Source: Pleurocapsa sp. MO_226.B13
GTDB lineage: Bacteria > Cyanobacteriota > Cyanobacteriia > Cyanobacteriales > Xenococcaceae
Assembly (NCBI GenBank): GCA_030064795.1
Contig: JASJEI010000056.1
Span: 1-37,631, forward strand
Length of the DNA: 37,631 nt
Reading direction: 5' to 3'
Part shown: piece after piece, positions 8,681 to 17,048 of the stretch
How positions within the stretch are numbered: the stretch's first letter is position 1
Layout: each line of letters opens with the position of its first letter
Made by a program: the position numbers and the translations under genes
Notes under the pieces: generated by a model
The model's database searches: none
What the model saw: only the letters and a program-made list of their open reading frames with translations
What the model was told of the DNA's origin: nothing

Positions 8681-9160
8681 ATGCCAGTTAAAAATATATT
8701 ATTAATAGAAGATAATCCCGACGAGCGCGAGTTGATGAGACTGGCTTTTGCTCAGGAAGAAACACCCCATAATTTAATTATTGTCTCTGATGGAATCGAA
8801 GCATTAGATTATTTAATCGGACAAGAAGATTCTAATGATACTCTTTCTCAGTCTCCCGAAGATTTAGATTTGACCTCAATGCCAGCTTTAATTATGCTGG
8901 ATCTTAATTTACCTAGAATTAATGGAATCGAAGTTTTACGTCGCATCCGCGCTCATCCTAAAACTAGATTATTACCAGTTGTCATAATTAGCTCTTCAAA
9001 TGAGCCACAAGACATGATTGATAGTTATATTAATGGTTGCAATAGCTATGTTCGTAAACCAATTAACTTTACTCAACTACAAAAATTTGTTAAAGAGATA
9101 AGTACGTATTGGTTGACTGTCAATCAGCTACCACCTGTTTTTGGAGTCCTAAATGAGTAA
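8681..9160 (+). CDS. Single-domain response regulator, Rcp1-like
   Basis: A 159-residue receiver domain with the features of phytochrome-partner (Rcp1-type) regulators: acidic pocket Glu10-Asp11 in LLIEDNPDE, phospho-acceptor Asp74 in IMLDLNLPRINGIEVL, switch Ser near 104-105 in VIISSSNEP, and Lys126 in YVRKPINF. The insert between beta-2 and beta-3 (residues ~48-66) is typical of that subgroup. It has no output domain, so it probably passes phosphate on or signals by protein contact. It overlaps the next gene by 8 bp (ATGAGTAA), which implies translational coupling with the GGDEF-EAL protein. No phytochrome kinase is visible in the window. Confidence 0.9.
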   Translation: MPVKNILLIEDNPDERELMRLAFAQEETPHNLIIVSDGIEALDYLIGQEDSNDTLSQSPEDLDLTSMPALIMLDLNLPRINGIEVLRRIRAHPKTRLLPVVIISSSNEPQDMIDSYINGCNSYVRKPINFTQLQKFVKEISTYWLTVNQLPPVFGVLNE

Positions 9161-10907
9161 ACTTCTGCGAGTCTTGATAGTTGAGGATTCAGAAGATGAT
9201 GCCGAACTATTAGCTATCGAACTAGAGCGTGGTGGTTATGAAGTCATTTACCATAGAGTTGAGACTAGGGTAGAAATGCAAGCTGCCCTGCAAAAAAGTC
9301 CTTTCTGGGATATTGTTTTAGCTGATTATTCCATGCCTCAGTTTAGCGCGATCGCTGCTCTTAATCTACTCAAGGAGTGGGAGCTAGATTTACCATTTGT
9401 CATCGTTTCGGGCAAAATTGGTGAAGACACCGCAGTAGCAGCTATGAAAGCAGGAGCGCACGATTATTTAGTTAAAGGAAAATTAGCCCGCCTGATCCCC
9501 GCAGTAGAAAGGGAACTAAGAGAAGCTGTATTAAGAGAAGAATATCGGGCCGCTCAACAAAGATTGAGGTATCTCGCTTTTTACGATAAGCTGACCAATT
9601 TACCCAATCGAATTTTATTTATCGAGCATTTGAACCGTGAAATTGCCCGCTGTCAAGATTTAGATAGTGTTGGCAGTCACGATCCCCTTACCAAAACTAC
9701 TCCTACTAATTTATTTGCGGTCTTATTGCTGAGTATCGATCGCTTTGACAATATCAAGCACAGTTTGGGCTATCAAACTAGCGAGCAACTATTAGTTGGA
9801 GTGGCTCGTCGCTTGGAGCGATACCTACGAGCGGATAGTTCTAATGTTGTTGCCAGAATTGGTGAAAATGAATTTGCTTTATTAATTACCAATATTAAAA
9901 ATTCTCAAGATATACTCGAGCGAGCCGAAGATATTTATCGTCAACTAATCAAACCTTTTAAAATTAACAGTGGTACGGTTTGTTCGACCGTAAGTGTCGG
10001 TATTGCTCTCAATCAAAACAACGAGCAAAAGCCAGAAAAGCTTTTACAGTCGGCAGATACGGCAATGCAATATGCCAAAGTAAATTTTGTCAAAACTTCG
10101 GTGTTGTTTGACGAAAAAATGCAGAGTAATGCGGTAGAAAAACTACAGTTAGAAAACGATCTACAACGGGCAATAAACAACAAGCAATTGTTTCTAAAAT
10201 ATCAGCCCATAGTTTCTTTAAAAACGGGCCAAATTAATTGTCTAGAAGCTTTAGTTAGATGGCAACACAATTTACTCGGAACAATTTCTCCAGATAAATT
10301 TATTCCGATCTCGGAAGAAACTGGTCAAATTATCGCTCTCGGTCAATGGGTACTCTCAGAAGCCTGTTATCAGTTGGTAGCTTGGCAAAAATCTTTTGCT
10401 TCCGATGTTGGTTTGAGCATTAGCATCAATCTCTCACGAATTCAAATTTATCATCCAGAATTAATTCCCCAGATAGATCGTCTTTTAGAGAGATTGAACC
10501 TCCAAGGAAAAGATCTCAAACTAGAGATTACTGAAAGTACCTTAATGGAAAATACAACCGCCGTTACTAAAGTTTTAGAAAAATTAAAAGAGCGCGAGAT
10601 CAAATTATGCCTAGATGATTTTGGGACTGGCTATTCTTCTTTGAGCTATCTCCGCTATTTACCCGTTGACATAGTGAAAATAGACCGTTCTTTTATCGGG
10701 CCAGAAATCAACAATACCAATTACGACATTATTAAAGCGATTATTAACCTCGCTCACAGTCTGGGTTTAGATGTCATAGCAGAAGGAATTGAAACCGAAA
10801 CTCAACGAGAAATACTCAGTGGTTTGGGCTGTGAATACGGACAAGGATATCTATTTGCTTACCCCCTAAGTGGCAAAGATGTCTTTAAGCTAGTACAAAA
10901 AAACTAA
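9153..10907 (+). CDS. Response regulator with degenerate GGDEF and intact EAL domain
   Basis: 584 residues: receiver (~5-125, acidic pocket Glu11-Asp12, phospho-Asp58, Lys near 108), GGDEF (~138-320) and EAL (~330-580). The GGDEF signature is degraded to IGENEF (236-241), so diguanylate cyclase activity is unlikely; the domain may bind GTP and regulate. The EAL domain keeps the key sites: EAL (365-367), ISINLSR, LEITES, DDFGTGYSS (488-496), VKIDRSF, AEGIET and QGYLF. I infer a cyclic-di-GMP phosphodiesterase controlled by phosphorylation. The start overlaps the preceding receiver gene, so the two proteins are probably made together. The stop lies 10 bp from the convergent sdhB gene. Confidence 0.92.
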   Translation: MSKLLRVLIVEDSEDDAELLAIELERGGYEVIYHRVETRVEMQAALQKSPFWDIVLADYSMPQFSAIAALNLLKEWELDLPFVIVSGKIGEDTAVAAMKAGAHDYLVKGKLARLIPAVERELREAVLREEYRAAQQRLRYLAFYDKLTNLPNRILFIEHLNREIARCQDLDSVGSHDPLTKTTPTNLFAVLLLSIDRFDNIKHSLGYQTSEQLLVGVARRLERYLRADSSNVVARIGENEFALLITNIKNSQDILERAEDIYRQLIKPFKINSGTVCSTVSVGIALNQNNEQKPEKLLQSADTAMQYAKVNFVKTSVLFDEKMQSNAVEKLQLENDLQRAINNKQLFLKYQPIVSLKTGQINCLEALVRWQHNLLGTISPDKFIPISEETGQIIALGQWVLSEACYQLVAWQKSFASDVGLSISINLSRIQIYHPELIPQIDRLLERLNLQGKDLKLEITESTLMENTTAVTKVLEKLKEREIKLCLDDFGTGYSSLSYLRYLPVDIVKIDRSFIGPEINNTNYDIIKAIINLAHSLGLDVIAEGIETETQREILSGLGCEYGQGYLFAYPLSGKDVFKLVQKN

Positions 10908-10917
10908 ACAAAGACCA

Positions 10918-11658
10918 TCAACCAAAAATCCCATTGAGATACTCGCGTCGCATCGTAGCAATAGCATCTAAAGAAATACCTTTAGGACATACCGCAGTAC
11001 ATTCTCCATGATTAGAACAGTCGCCAAAGCCTTCGCTAGCCATTTGCGCCGTCATATTTAGTACTCTTTGTTGGCGTTCGGGGTTTCCCTGGGGGAGTAG
11101 GGCAAGATGAGCGACTTTAGCTGCGGTAAATAGAGAAGCAGAAGCATTAGGACAAGCTGCAACACAAGCCCCACAACCAATGCAGGCTGCATAATCAAAA
11201 GCGCGATCGCTTGCTTGTTTTGCCACGGGTAAGGAATTAGCATCGGGCGCAGAACCCGTATTTACGGAGATGTAGCCTCCCGCAGCCACAATGCGATCGA
11301 AGGCAGAGCGATCGACTACCAAATCTTTAACCAGAGGAAAAGCCTTGGCTCGCCATGGTTCGACCACGATCGTATCGCCATCTTGAAAACTTCTCAGGTG
11401 TAGCTGACAAACAGCAGTTTGCTTTTGCTCCCCATGAGCCACCCCATTAATCATCATGCCACAAGAGCCACAAATTCCCTCACCACAGTCGCTATCAAAG
11501 GCTACAGGTTCTCGGTTATCTCTAATTAATTGCTCGTTGAGGACATCTAGTAATTCAATAAAGGACATACTAGGATGGGCATCAGTCACCGTATATTCTT
11601 CTAGTTTTCCTTCGCTTTCAGGATTAGCTTGTCGCCAAATTTTTAAATTGATTTTCAT
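10918..11658 (-). CDS. sdhB: Succinate dehydrogenase/fumarate reductase iron-sulfur subunit
   Basis: 246 residues. It passes electrons from the FAD subunit towards quinone. The [2Fe-2S] ligands are in DCGEGICGSCG plus a later Cys (TAVCQ). The [4Fe-4S] motif is CIGCGACVAACP, and the third-cluster motif is CSNHGECTAVCPKGI. The short, Gly-rich N-terminal domain and these motifs resemble the non-classical SdhB/FrdB type found in cyanobacteria and Bacteroidetes. sdhA is not adjacent, which is common in cyanobacteria, where the sdh genes are scattered. The gene is followed upstream by a REP-like palindrome. Confidence 0.9.
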   Translation of the reverse strand: MKINLKIWRQANPESEGKLEEYTVTDAHPSMSFIELLDVLNEQLIRDNREPVAFDSDCGEGICGSCGMMINGVAHGEQKQTAVCQLHLRSFQDGDTIVVEPWRAKAFPLVKDLVVDRSAFDRIVAAGGYISVNTGSAPDANSLPVAKQASDRAFDYAACIGCGACVAACPNASASLFTAAKVAHLALLPQGNPERQQRVLNMTAQMASEGFGDCSNHGECTAVCPKGISLDAIATMRREYLNGIFG

Positions 11659-11685
11659 AAATATTTTGTTAGTGGTTAGTCGTTA

Positions 11686-11737
11686 GTAGGGGCGGTTCGC
11701 GATGCGGAGCGAGTCCTTTAGGGCGAACCGCCCCTAC
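11686..11737. repeat. REP-like palindrome with 15-bp perfect arms
   Basis: GTAGGGGCGGTTCGC (11686-11700) and its exact reverse complement (11723-11737) enclose a 22-nt spacer. Palindromes of this 'GTAGGGGCG...CGCCCCTAC' type are dispersed in many cyanobacterial genomes. It lies between the stop of the binding-protein gene (11739) and the start of sdhB, both on the minus strand, and may act as a terminator for the former. Confidence 0.8.
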
Positions 11738-11738
11738 T

Positions 11739-12644
11739 TCATTCAATAATTCGATCTGTAAAGTCAGTCATCAACTGCATATTATCGATCATAATAGTTT
11801 CTCGATCTTGAGTTAGGGGTAATATTCCTTGAGGGCCAAACCACCGCTCGAAAATCGCAACATATTCGGGGCGATCCTCAAGAAACCCCTGCATAAATTC
11901 AATCAGAGTATAGTTGACAACATTAAGAAACTGAGAATTATTTTCTGCTACCATGCAGGCAATACCCTCACGGGAATAATCTCCCACGATCTGGAACTCT
12001 TGAGGATTAGCAATATTACTCAACCAGCTTTCTAAGAGAATACCGTCGGAAGCAAAAGCGTCAATTTCTCCCTGCCTTAGTGCCTCATAAGCCCCCGCAC
12101 GATCTTTAAAGATGACAATTTCTGCTTCGGGTTGAGCGCGTCTAATACTCTTTTCATTAGTAGTTTCTGCTAAAGCTCCAATACGTTTACCTTTTAAAGA
12201 TGCAGCATCCCAGAAATCATTACCTGTTTTAGTTAGTAATCTAGTTCCAGTAGAATTATAGCTAAAGGAAAAATCGACAAGGCGATCGCGTTTCCAGGTA
12301 AAACTACTAGCATCGCAGACAATATCCACTTCGCCATCTACTAGTTGAGGGATACGCTCTTTGGGTTGCAGGGCCACTAATTCTAATTCGATTTCTCGGT
12401 CTAGTTCTGCTTCTAATTGTTTGGCAATCAAATCCAAAATATCAATAGAATAACCTACTAGCTCGCCTCGTTCATTACGATAGGCAAAAGGTAGGGCATC
12501 TTTACTCGTACCTGCGGTAAGCGTACCCGTACGGGCAATTTTTTCTAATACTGTTTCGGCTATGGCATTGGGACTGAGAAAAATTAGCATCCCCAGACTC
12601 AAAAGTGAAATAGCCGTTGTTTTTGCCCATAAATACCGCAACAT
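11739..12644 (-). CDS. Periplasmic solute-binding protein, amino-acid ABC type (SBP family 3)
   Basis: 301 residues. A signal peptide is visible: positive N-terminus, hydrophobic core, and AIA cleavage region near residue 29. The mature part begins like family-3 binding proteins (IARTGTLTAGTSKDALPFAY), followed by GELVGYSIDILDLIAKQLE, then the second-lobe motif LKGKRIGALAETTNEKSI. The ligand-contact Asp lies in EVDIVCDASSFTWKRDRLVDFS, where family members usually carry it. It should capture a polar amino acid or similar small ligand. No permease or ATPase gene is adjacent, so it is an orphan receptor. The 3' end runs almost into a REP palindrome. Confidence 0.85.
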   Translation of the reverse strand: MLRYLWAKTTAISLLSLGMLIFLSPNAIAETVLEKIARTGTLTAGTSKDALPFAYRNERGELVGYSIDILDLIAKQLEAELDREIELELVALQPKERIPQLVDGEVDIVCDASSFTWKRDRLVDFSFSYNSTGTRLLTKTGNDFWDAASLKGKRIGALAETTNEKSIRRAQPEAEIVIFKDRAGAYEALRQGEIDAFASDGILLESWLSNIANPQEFQIVGDYSREGIACMVAENNSQFLNVVNYTLIEFMQGFLEDRPEYVAIFERWFGPQGILPLTQDRETIMIDNMQLMTDFTDRIIE

Positions 12645-12772
12645 ATCTGATATCCACCTCGATCTAAAATTTCGTTACCGTGTTAAGTCAAAAAAATTAA
12701 GTTGACTAGTTTTATAACGGTTATTTAACAATTTCCTAAAAAATATTATTATCTGTAAATAACCAATTATCC

Positions 12773-12844
12773 GATCGTTGACACGACAGTCCTGCGGTGG
12801 GGTGAAATTTCGCCTGAGTGCAAGACAAATGATGTCTAACGATC
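12773..12844 (+). promoter_or_regulatory. Strongly structured 5' leader of the DUF423 gene (candidate cis-regulatory RNA)
   Basis: Three nested helices can be drawn. P1 pairs GATCGTTGACA (12773-12783) with TGTCTAACGATC (12833-12844) over 11 bp with one bulged T. P2 pairs GTCCTGC (12789-12795) with GCAAGAC (12820-12826) over 7 positions with one C-A mismatch. P3 is a small hairpin GGGTGA/TTCGCC-like within 12800-12815. The structure ends 7 nt before the ATG, and no Shine-Dalgarno is visible in that space. It matches no riboswitch class I know. A tandem repeat or transposon remnant is the alternative. Confidence 0.45.
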
Positions 12845-12851
12845 CCGAATC

Positions 12852-13232
12852 ATGACGAGAATCTTTTTAGCGATCGCTGCTTCCTTGGGCGGTATTGCCG
12901 TAATTTTGGGAGCTTTTGCTAGCCATACTCTTAAAGATAGACTGAGCGAACGCGCCCTAGAAATCTGGGAAACTGGAACTAAATATCAGATGTATCATGC
13001 TCTAGCTCTAATTTTAGTAGCATTACTTCTCAACCGCTTGTCTACTGGCTCTATGCCTTTAGTTGCTGCTGGCTATGCTTTTATTGTCGGCATAGTTCTT
13101 TTTTCTGGCAGTCTCTATGCCCTCAGTTTAAGTGGAATCAAAATCCTCGGTGCAATTGCTCCTTTGGGTGGTGTGGCGTTTATTACTGGTTGGGTTTGTT
13201 TGGCAGTTGCAGCATTAAGCATTGATTATTAA
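12852..13232 (+). CDS. DUF423 (YgdD/TMEM256-like) membrane protein
   Basis: 126 residues with four predicted membrane helices, the usual size for DUF423. The family motif is visible at the N-terminus: LGGIAVILGAFASHTLKDRLSER without gaps but split by helix 1 (residues ~10-33), followed by YQMYHALALILVALLL. The function of the family is unknown. It sits in the cytoplasmic or thylakoid membrane. It stands alone, with the structured leader ending 7 nt upstream of its ATG. The 176-bp gap after it contains only a short AGCTAA-type repeat (13337-13361). Confidence 0.85.
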   Translation: MTRIFLAIAASLGGIAVILGAFASHTLKDRLSERALEIWETGTKYQMYHALALILVALLLNRLSTGSMPLVAAGYAFIVGIVLFSGSLYALSLSGIKILGAIAPLGGVAFITGWVCLAVAALSIDY

Positions 13233-13408
13233 GAGAAAAAGCATCGAGAAAAAAAGTTAAGACCAATCTAAGAGATGATTATGAGTAAATTTTGCCCAAA
13301 TTAGGAGTAAAATTTTACCGATGATTAATTTTAAAGCTAATAGCTAACGGCTAATAGCTAAGAGTTATTTTTACCAAGACAAATCTAAACTTTTAATTTA
13401 AATCAACT

Positions 13409-14545
13409 ATGCGTATTGCTCTTTTTACTGAAACGTTTTTACCAAAGGTAGATGGTATTGTGACTCGCCTGCGCCACACGATCGAACATCTAGAGCGCAA
13501 TGGCGATCGCGTTTTGGTAGTTGCCCCCGAAGGAGGTTTGACAGAGTATAAAGGAGCAAAAATCTATGGTGTTCCTGGCGTTCCCCTACCGCTGTATCCA
13601 GAGCTTAAATTAGCCTTGCCCCCCATAGGCACAAAAAACGCGATCGAAGAATTTGAGCCAGACTTGATTCATGTAGTTAATCCAGCGTTTCTGGGGGTAG
13701 GCGGTATTTATTATGCCAAAACGATGAACGTACCTTTAGTTGCTTCTTATCATACTCATTTGCCCCAATATCTTCAGCATTATGGTTTGGGAGCATTAGA
13801 AGGGTTACTCTGGGAACTATTAAAAGCTGCTCACAATCAAGCCAGACTCAATCTTTGTACCTCTAGCGCGATGGTTCAAGAACTGAAAAATCACGGCATT
13901 GAAAGAGTAGACTTGTGGCAACGGGGAGTCGATACCCAGATGTTCCAACCCCATTTAGCCTCGGCACAAATGCGATCGCGTTTATCTCAAGGAAATGTTG
14001 ACGAGCCTTTGTTACTTTATGTCGGTAGAGTTTCGGCAGAAAAACAAATCGACCGGATCAAACCAGTACTTGAAGCGATCCCCGAAGCTCGTTTGGCTAT
14101 TGTCGGTGATGGCCCCCACAGAGAAGCTTTAGAAGCCCATTTTGCAGGAACAAAAACTCATTTTGTCGGCTATCTCCAAGGATTAGAATTAGCTTCTGCT
14201 TTTGCTTCTGCTGATGCTTTTGTCTTTCCCTCCCGCACCGAAACTTTGGGTTTAGTATTACTCGAAGCAATGGCTGCTGGTTGTCCTGTAGTTGCTGCCC
14301 GTTCTGGTGGTATTCCCGATATCGTGACTGATGGTGTCAATGGCTATCTCTTTGAACCAGACGATCCTGATGGTGCAATTACTGCCACTAAATCTTTATT
14401 AGAGGCAAAACACATCAGAGAAGAATTACGCGCTAATGCCCGCATCGAAGCAGAAAATTGGGGTTGGGCTGCTGCTACTTGTCAGCTTCAAAGCTACTAC
14501 CACGATGTATTAAACGCTAGCTACAATCTTTCTTCGGCTGCATGA
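13409..14545 (+). CDS. sqdX: Sulfoquinovosyltransferase SqdX (GT4 family)
   Basis: Transfers sulfoquinovose from UDP-sulfoquinovose to diacylglycerol to make the thylakoid lipid SQDG. The 378 residues match SqdX length. The N-terminus MRIALFTETFLPKVDGIVTR and the string PGVPLPLYPELKLALP are those I associate with SqdX. The GT4 nucleotide-sugar site is LLYVGRVSAEKQID (~residue 205), and the EX7E-like motif is ETLGLVLLEAMAAGCPVV (~275-292). Its partner SqdB is not in the window. Other GT4 enzymes are possible but less likely. Confidence 0.88.
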   Translation: MRIALFTETFLPKVDGIVTRLRHTIEHLERNGDRVLVVAPEGGLTEYKGAKIYGVPGVPLPLYPELKLALPPIGTKNAIEEFEPDLIHVVNPAFLGVGGIYYAKTMNVPLVASYHTHLPQYLQHYGLGALEGLLWELLKAAHNQARLNLCTSSAMVQELKNHGIERVDLWQRGVDTQMFQPHLASAQMRSRLSQGNVDEPLLLYVGRVSAEKQIDRIKPVLEAIPEARLAIVGDGPHREALEAHFAGTKTHFVGYLQGLELASAFASADAFVFPSRTETLGLVLLEAMAAGCPVVAARSGGIPDIVTDGVNGYLFEPDDPDGAITATKSLLEAKHIREELRANARIEAENWGWAAATCQLQSYYHDVLNASYNLSSAA

Positions 14546-15220
14546 AGCTTCCAGGAATTATTCTGATTTAACTTTGGTTTCTAAAATTAATCCTGATTGC
14601 AAATCGGTGGAAACTTCCTAATCCAAGGCATCCAGCGAAATATACCAAGGCGATCGCGGTAACGGCAAGATTCTCGAACGAGCGATGCCATAGCCAACGG
14701 ACAACGCTCCGCAAACGGCTAGCTGATACTAAATCCTGTTCGTATAGGTTATACCATTTTCCTAAAGTAGTGAGAGAGATCGATAGAGTATTGTAGGTTG
14801 GGTTGAGTTTACGAAACCCAACAATAATTGGGTTTAAGTTGGGTTTTACTTCATGCAACCCAACCTACCTTCGTCTCTCATTACTTTTTCCAATTGGTAT
14901 TACTTTTAATTGCCCCCTTGCATCCCCCAATAATGAGCAACCGCAATCGCAATTTTACTCCCATCTTTGCTATGTCTGATTCATTTTTGACAACCATTGC
15001 AAAGGTGCGCCAATACTAGCTAAAAACCTAGCTGTCCTCCCTTTGGTAACTCTACCAACCAGATCGAAAACGAAATTTATCAAGCGATCGCCGAACCTAT
15101 TCCTTACACATTCTTTATCCACTCGATATTAGAGAATAATATAATGTAAAAAACCTACCCTTGTGAGTATTCTCCTAGCCCCCCGTCAAACATCTGTAGC
15201 AGATTTAAAGAGAAACGGTA
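14546..15220. other. 675-bp intergenic region without a supported gene
   Basis: This holds a GTAGGTTGGGTTG palindrome (14793-14868) and, at 14675-14715, mosaic wording (GCGATGCCATAGCC, ACGCTCCGCAAACGG) typical of cyanobacterial short repeats. A protein-like 3' fragment follows, an open frame ~15050-15148 reading IENEIYQAIAEPIPYTFF and ending TAA. The fragment has no start codon and may be a gene remnant. Minus-strand ORF 14568-14858 runs through the palindrome and is not accepted. Confidence 0.4.
14793..14868. repeat. GTAGGTTGGGTTG palindromic repeat
   Basis: GTAGGTTGGGTTG (14793-14805) is the exact reverse complement of 14856-14868. Between them AAACCCAA / TTGGGTTT (14815-14835) forms an inner inverted repeat. 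This 'GGTTGGGTT...AACCCAACC' unit is widespread in cyanobacterial intergenic DNA and may be a MITE or REP derivative. Confidence 0.75.
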
Positions 15221-16033
15221 TTAGACCTCTGAGATTTCATCCGTCCAAACCGTAAATTCAACTAAATTAATCGGTTCAAATGAAGTGGTGAAAGCTGTAT
15301 CTACCGCATCGCGACCTCGAACCATTAAGATTCGTCCCATACGGGGGATATTGTAGCGAGCATCAAAAGTGTACCATCTACGATCTAAATAGACCTCAAA
15401 CCAAGAACTGAAATCCATAGGCAAGGTTTGAGGAGGAATTCCAATATCGCCGAGGTAGCCCGCTGCGTATCGAGCTGGGATGTTCAAACAGCGACAAAAA
15501 GTAATTGCCAAGTGCGCAAAATCGCGACAGACCCCAGTGCGTTCAGTGTAAACTTCATAAGCAGTTTTGGTCGGACGGGCATACTCGTAGCCAAAGCTCA
15601 CGTGTTCATGAACCCAATCACAAACAGCTTGCACCCTTCTCCAGCCAGTTGGGGTTCGATCGAAGAGTTCTCTGGCAATTTCGGAGAGGCGATCGACTTC
15701 GCAATAGCGACTGCCAAATAAATAGGGAAGTACATCTAAAGGCAGAGACTCTACGGGGATCTGTTGAGCATTACAATTGACTGGATCTGGCTGACTGTTA
15801 TCTGAGACCACTGCCTCATTCCACAAACGCACGCAACCTCTTGGTAAGACGAGGCGAGCTGCTCGATTTCCAAACTCGTCGATAAATTCTTCCACAGCAG
15901 CCTCTGGCTCAACTCTCAGTTCCTCGGGCTTTTTGACTTTCGAGAGCTGCGATGGATGCAGATAAAGCTTCAATATAATGGGGACAGGCGACGGCACGTC
16001 ATATAAAAGTTCACAACCAACGCGAATCAACAT
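15221..16033 (-). CDS. Transglutaminase-like family protein
   Basis: 270 residues. An N-terminal ~120-residue beta-rich domain is followed by a transglutaminase-like core. The nucleophile motif is TGVCRDFAHLAITFCR (Cys ~ residue 168), and the Asp motif is WYTFDARYNIPRMGR. At the usual His position the segment reads MDFSSWFEVYL, with Ser where papain-like members have His. I recall DFSAWFEVYL in a subgroup of bacterial homologues, so this is probably a family trait and not a lesion. A protease or amidase role is possible; the substrate is unknown. No signal peptide is visible. It is divergent from the small ORFs downstream. Confidence 0.8.
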   Translation of the reverse strand: MLIRVGCELLYDVPSPVPIILKLYLHPSQLSKVKKPEELRVEPEAAVEEFIDEFGNRAARLVLPRGCVRLWNEAVVSDNSQPDPVNCNAQQIPVESLPLDVLPYLFGSRYCEVDRLSEIARELFDRTPTGWRRVQAVCDWVHEHVSFGYEYARPTKTAYEVYTERTGVCRDFAHLAITFCRCLNIPARYAAGYLGDIGIPPQTLPMDFSSWFEVYLDRRWYTFDARYNIPRMGRILMVRGRDAVDTAFTTSFEPINLVEFTVWTDEISEV

Positions 16034-16135
16034 CTTTGAACGGGGTAGGATATTTGAGAGTTTGATTTACCTTCTTGATTTAGCAAGAGGAAGTTTTCTG
16101 AGTTGAGCAGCTAAAGACCTGGTTGAAAATAAGAT

Positions 16136-16170
16136 AACATTTTTTACGATGGGGAACTGAAAAAATGTTA
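16136..16170. repeat. Perfect 10-bp inverted repeat AACATTTTTT/AAAAAATGTT
   Basis: AACATTTTTT (16136-16145) and AAAAAATGTT (16161-16170) flank a 15-nt GC-richer loop, ~100 bp upstream of the transglutaminase-like gene and before a small plus-strand ORF. It could be an operator or a terminator. Confidence 0.45.
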
Positions 16171-16258
16171 ATGAATGCCAACATTAGGGAATTTTCTACC
16201 TTTGTCAGCTCAAGCAATTAAATATAGGAAACAGCAGAGAAGGGGATGAGCCAAGGTT

Positions 16259-16408
16259 ATGGAAAGCAAGGCTTTAATCCTTTTTGGCTCTGATGATAAG
16301 GGGATCGAGCGCCTGATACTAATTCCTCACATTAGTGTTGGTGCAGTTTTAGTTCTGTGTTTAATTATTCGGCAGAAGTTCAAAAAATCTAAGTACTCGA
16401 ATGATTAA
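16259..16408 (+). CDS. Possible small membrane protein, 49 residues
   Basis: ATG 16259 opens a 49-codon frame ending TAA 16406-16408. It has a hydrophobic helix, LILIPHISVGAVLVLCLIIR (residues ~19-38), followed by a Lys-rich tail, so a single-span protein is possible. An AGGGGATGAGCCAAGG stretch upstream offers a weak ribosome site. It overlaps the end of the minus-strand 94-residue ORF by 4 bp. It may instead be a remnant. Confidence 0.3.
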   Translation: MESKALILFGSDDKGIERLILIPHISVGAVLVLCLIIRQKFKKSKYSND

Positions 16409-16689
16409 ATCTTTGGACTGTGGGTCATCCTCGGACTGTATGCTTTCCACCTTCCAGAAAGGTGCCATGGCAAATCATCACTGACTACGATAACTTCACC
16501 AGCAGCAATATATTCACCAGCAGTGGCTTTAATGCAATTGGCTGTCCAAGGGGAGTGGCAAAGAAATATGGAAATTATATCTCCTGCCTTGCCTCCACTA
16601 CTGTATCCAATCATAAATCTTCCCTGTTCGATAAACATTTCAAGATCGGGATTTTTTTCCAATATTTGTTGGCTCTGTTTTTTATTCAT
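16405..16689 (-). CDS. Hypothetical protein, 94 residues
   Basis: A small soluble protein I do not recognise. It has a polar N-terminal helix (MNKKQSQQILEKNPDLEMF), then FMIGYSSGGKAGDIISIF, a Cys in CHSPWTANC, and DDLPWHLSGRWKAYSPRM. An AAAGGAAAGCGG stretch just before the ATG gives a plausible ribosome site. Two plus-strand ORFs cover the same bases but start within unlikely contexts and are Cys/Phe-rich. The function is unknown. Confidence 0.4.
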   Translation of the reverse strand: MNKKQSQQILEKNPDLEMFIEQGRFMIGYSSGGKAGDIISIFLCHSPWTANCIKATAGEYIAAGEVIVVSDDLPWHLSGRWKAYSPRMTHSPKI

Positions 16690-16839
16690 TTTCCGCTTTC
16701 CTTTGTCTTGCGCTTACCTTGCCCCCGATCCCAGTTTATTTGTCAGCATGGCACTAACCGCAACCAGTTTTGGTTTAGGTACAGTGCTTCTGGTGGTTAG
16801 AGTCGTAGGTAAAGTAAACGGTCAGAAGTATTTGTAGCA

Positions 16840-16965
16840 ATGACAATAGTTTCGATCGCAACTTGTATTCTGTCGCCACTAGTGCTGCGCCCCTTGCTCC
16901 GAAAATACTACCCAGCAGAAATTCCTGAAGTTAGTTCGATTGAAGATGCGCGAAAGGTAAACTGA
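16840..16965 (+). pseudogene. Short ORF resembling the C-terminus of a cation:proton antiporter
   Basis: A 41-codon frame reads MTIVSIATCILSPLVLRPLL then a polar tail. A final membrane helix followed by LxPLxLR is typical of the end of CPA-family antiporters, so this may be a remnant. In another frame just upstream, 16748-16837 encodes MALTATSFGLGTVLLVVRVV and a short tail, which could be the preceding helix after a frameshift. The resemblance is weak, and 16966-17048 holds nothing else. Confidence 0.2.
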
Positions 16966-17048
16966 TGTGCGTCTGAATTGTATATTTAGCAGTTACGAAT
17001 TGACTATGACTTACTAGTATCTGGGTCTTTTTGAGCGAGGTCGTCTTT

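Noticed and set aside
13337..13361. AGCTAATAGCTAACGGCTAATAGCTAA repeat-like string as a CRISPR or tandem array
   Set aside because: It is only two to three imperfect units with no spacers; it is a common cyanobacterial intergenic phrase. No CRISPR array was seen in the window.
14568..14858. 96-residue minus-strand ORF with a hydrophobic stretch
   Set aside because: It reads through the GTAGGTTGGGTTG palindrome and other short-repeat wording. Its hydrophobic tail (LAVTAIALVYFAGCLGLGSF) might be a remnant, but there is no support for an intact gene.
16420..16837. Plus-strand ORFs of 126 and 104 residues
   Set aside because: They overlap the minus-strand 94-residue ORF, which has a better ribosome site. 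They start in unlikely places and have Cys/Phe-rich composition.
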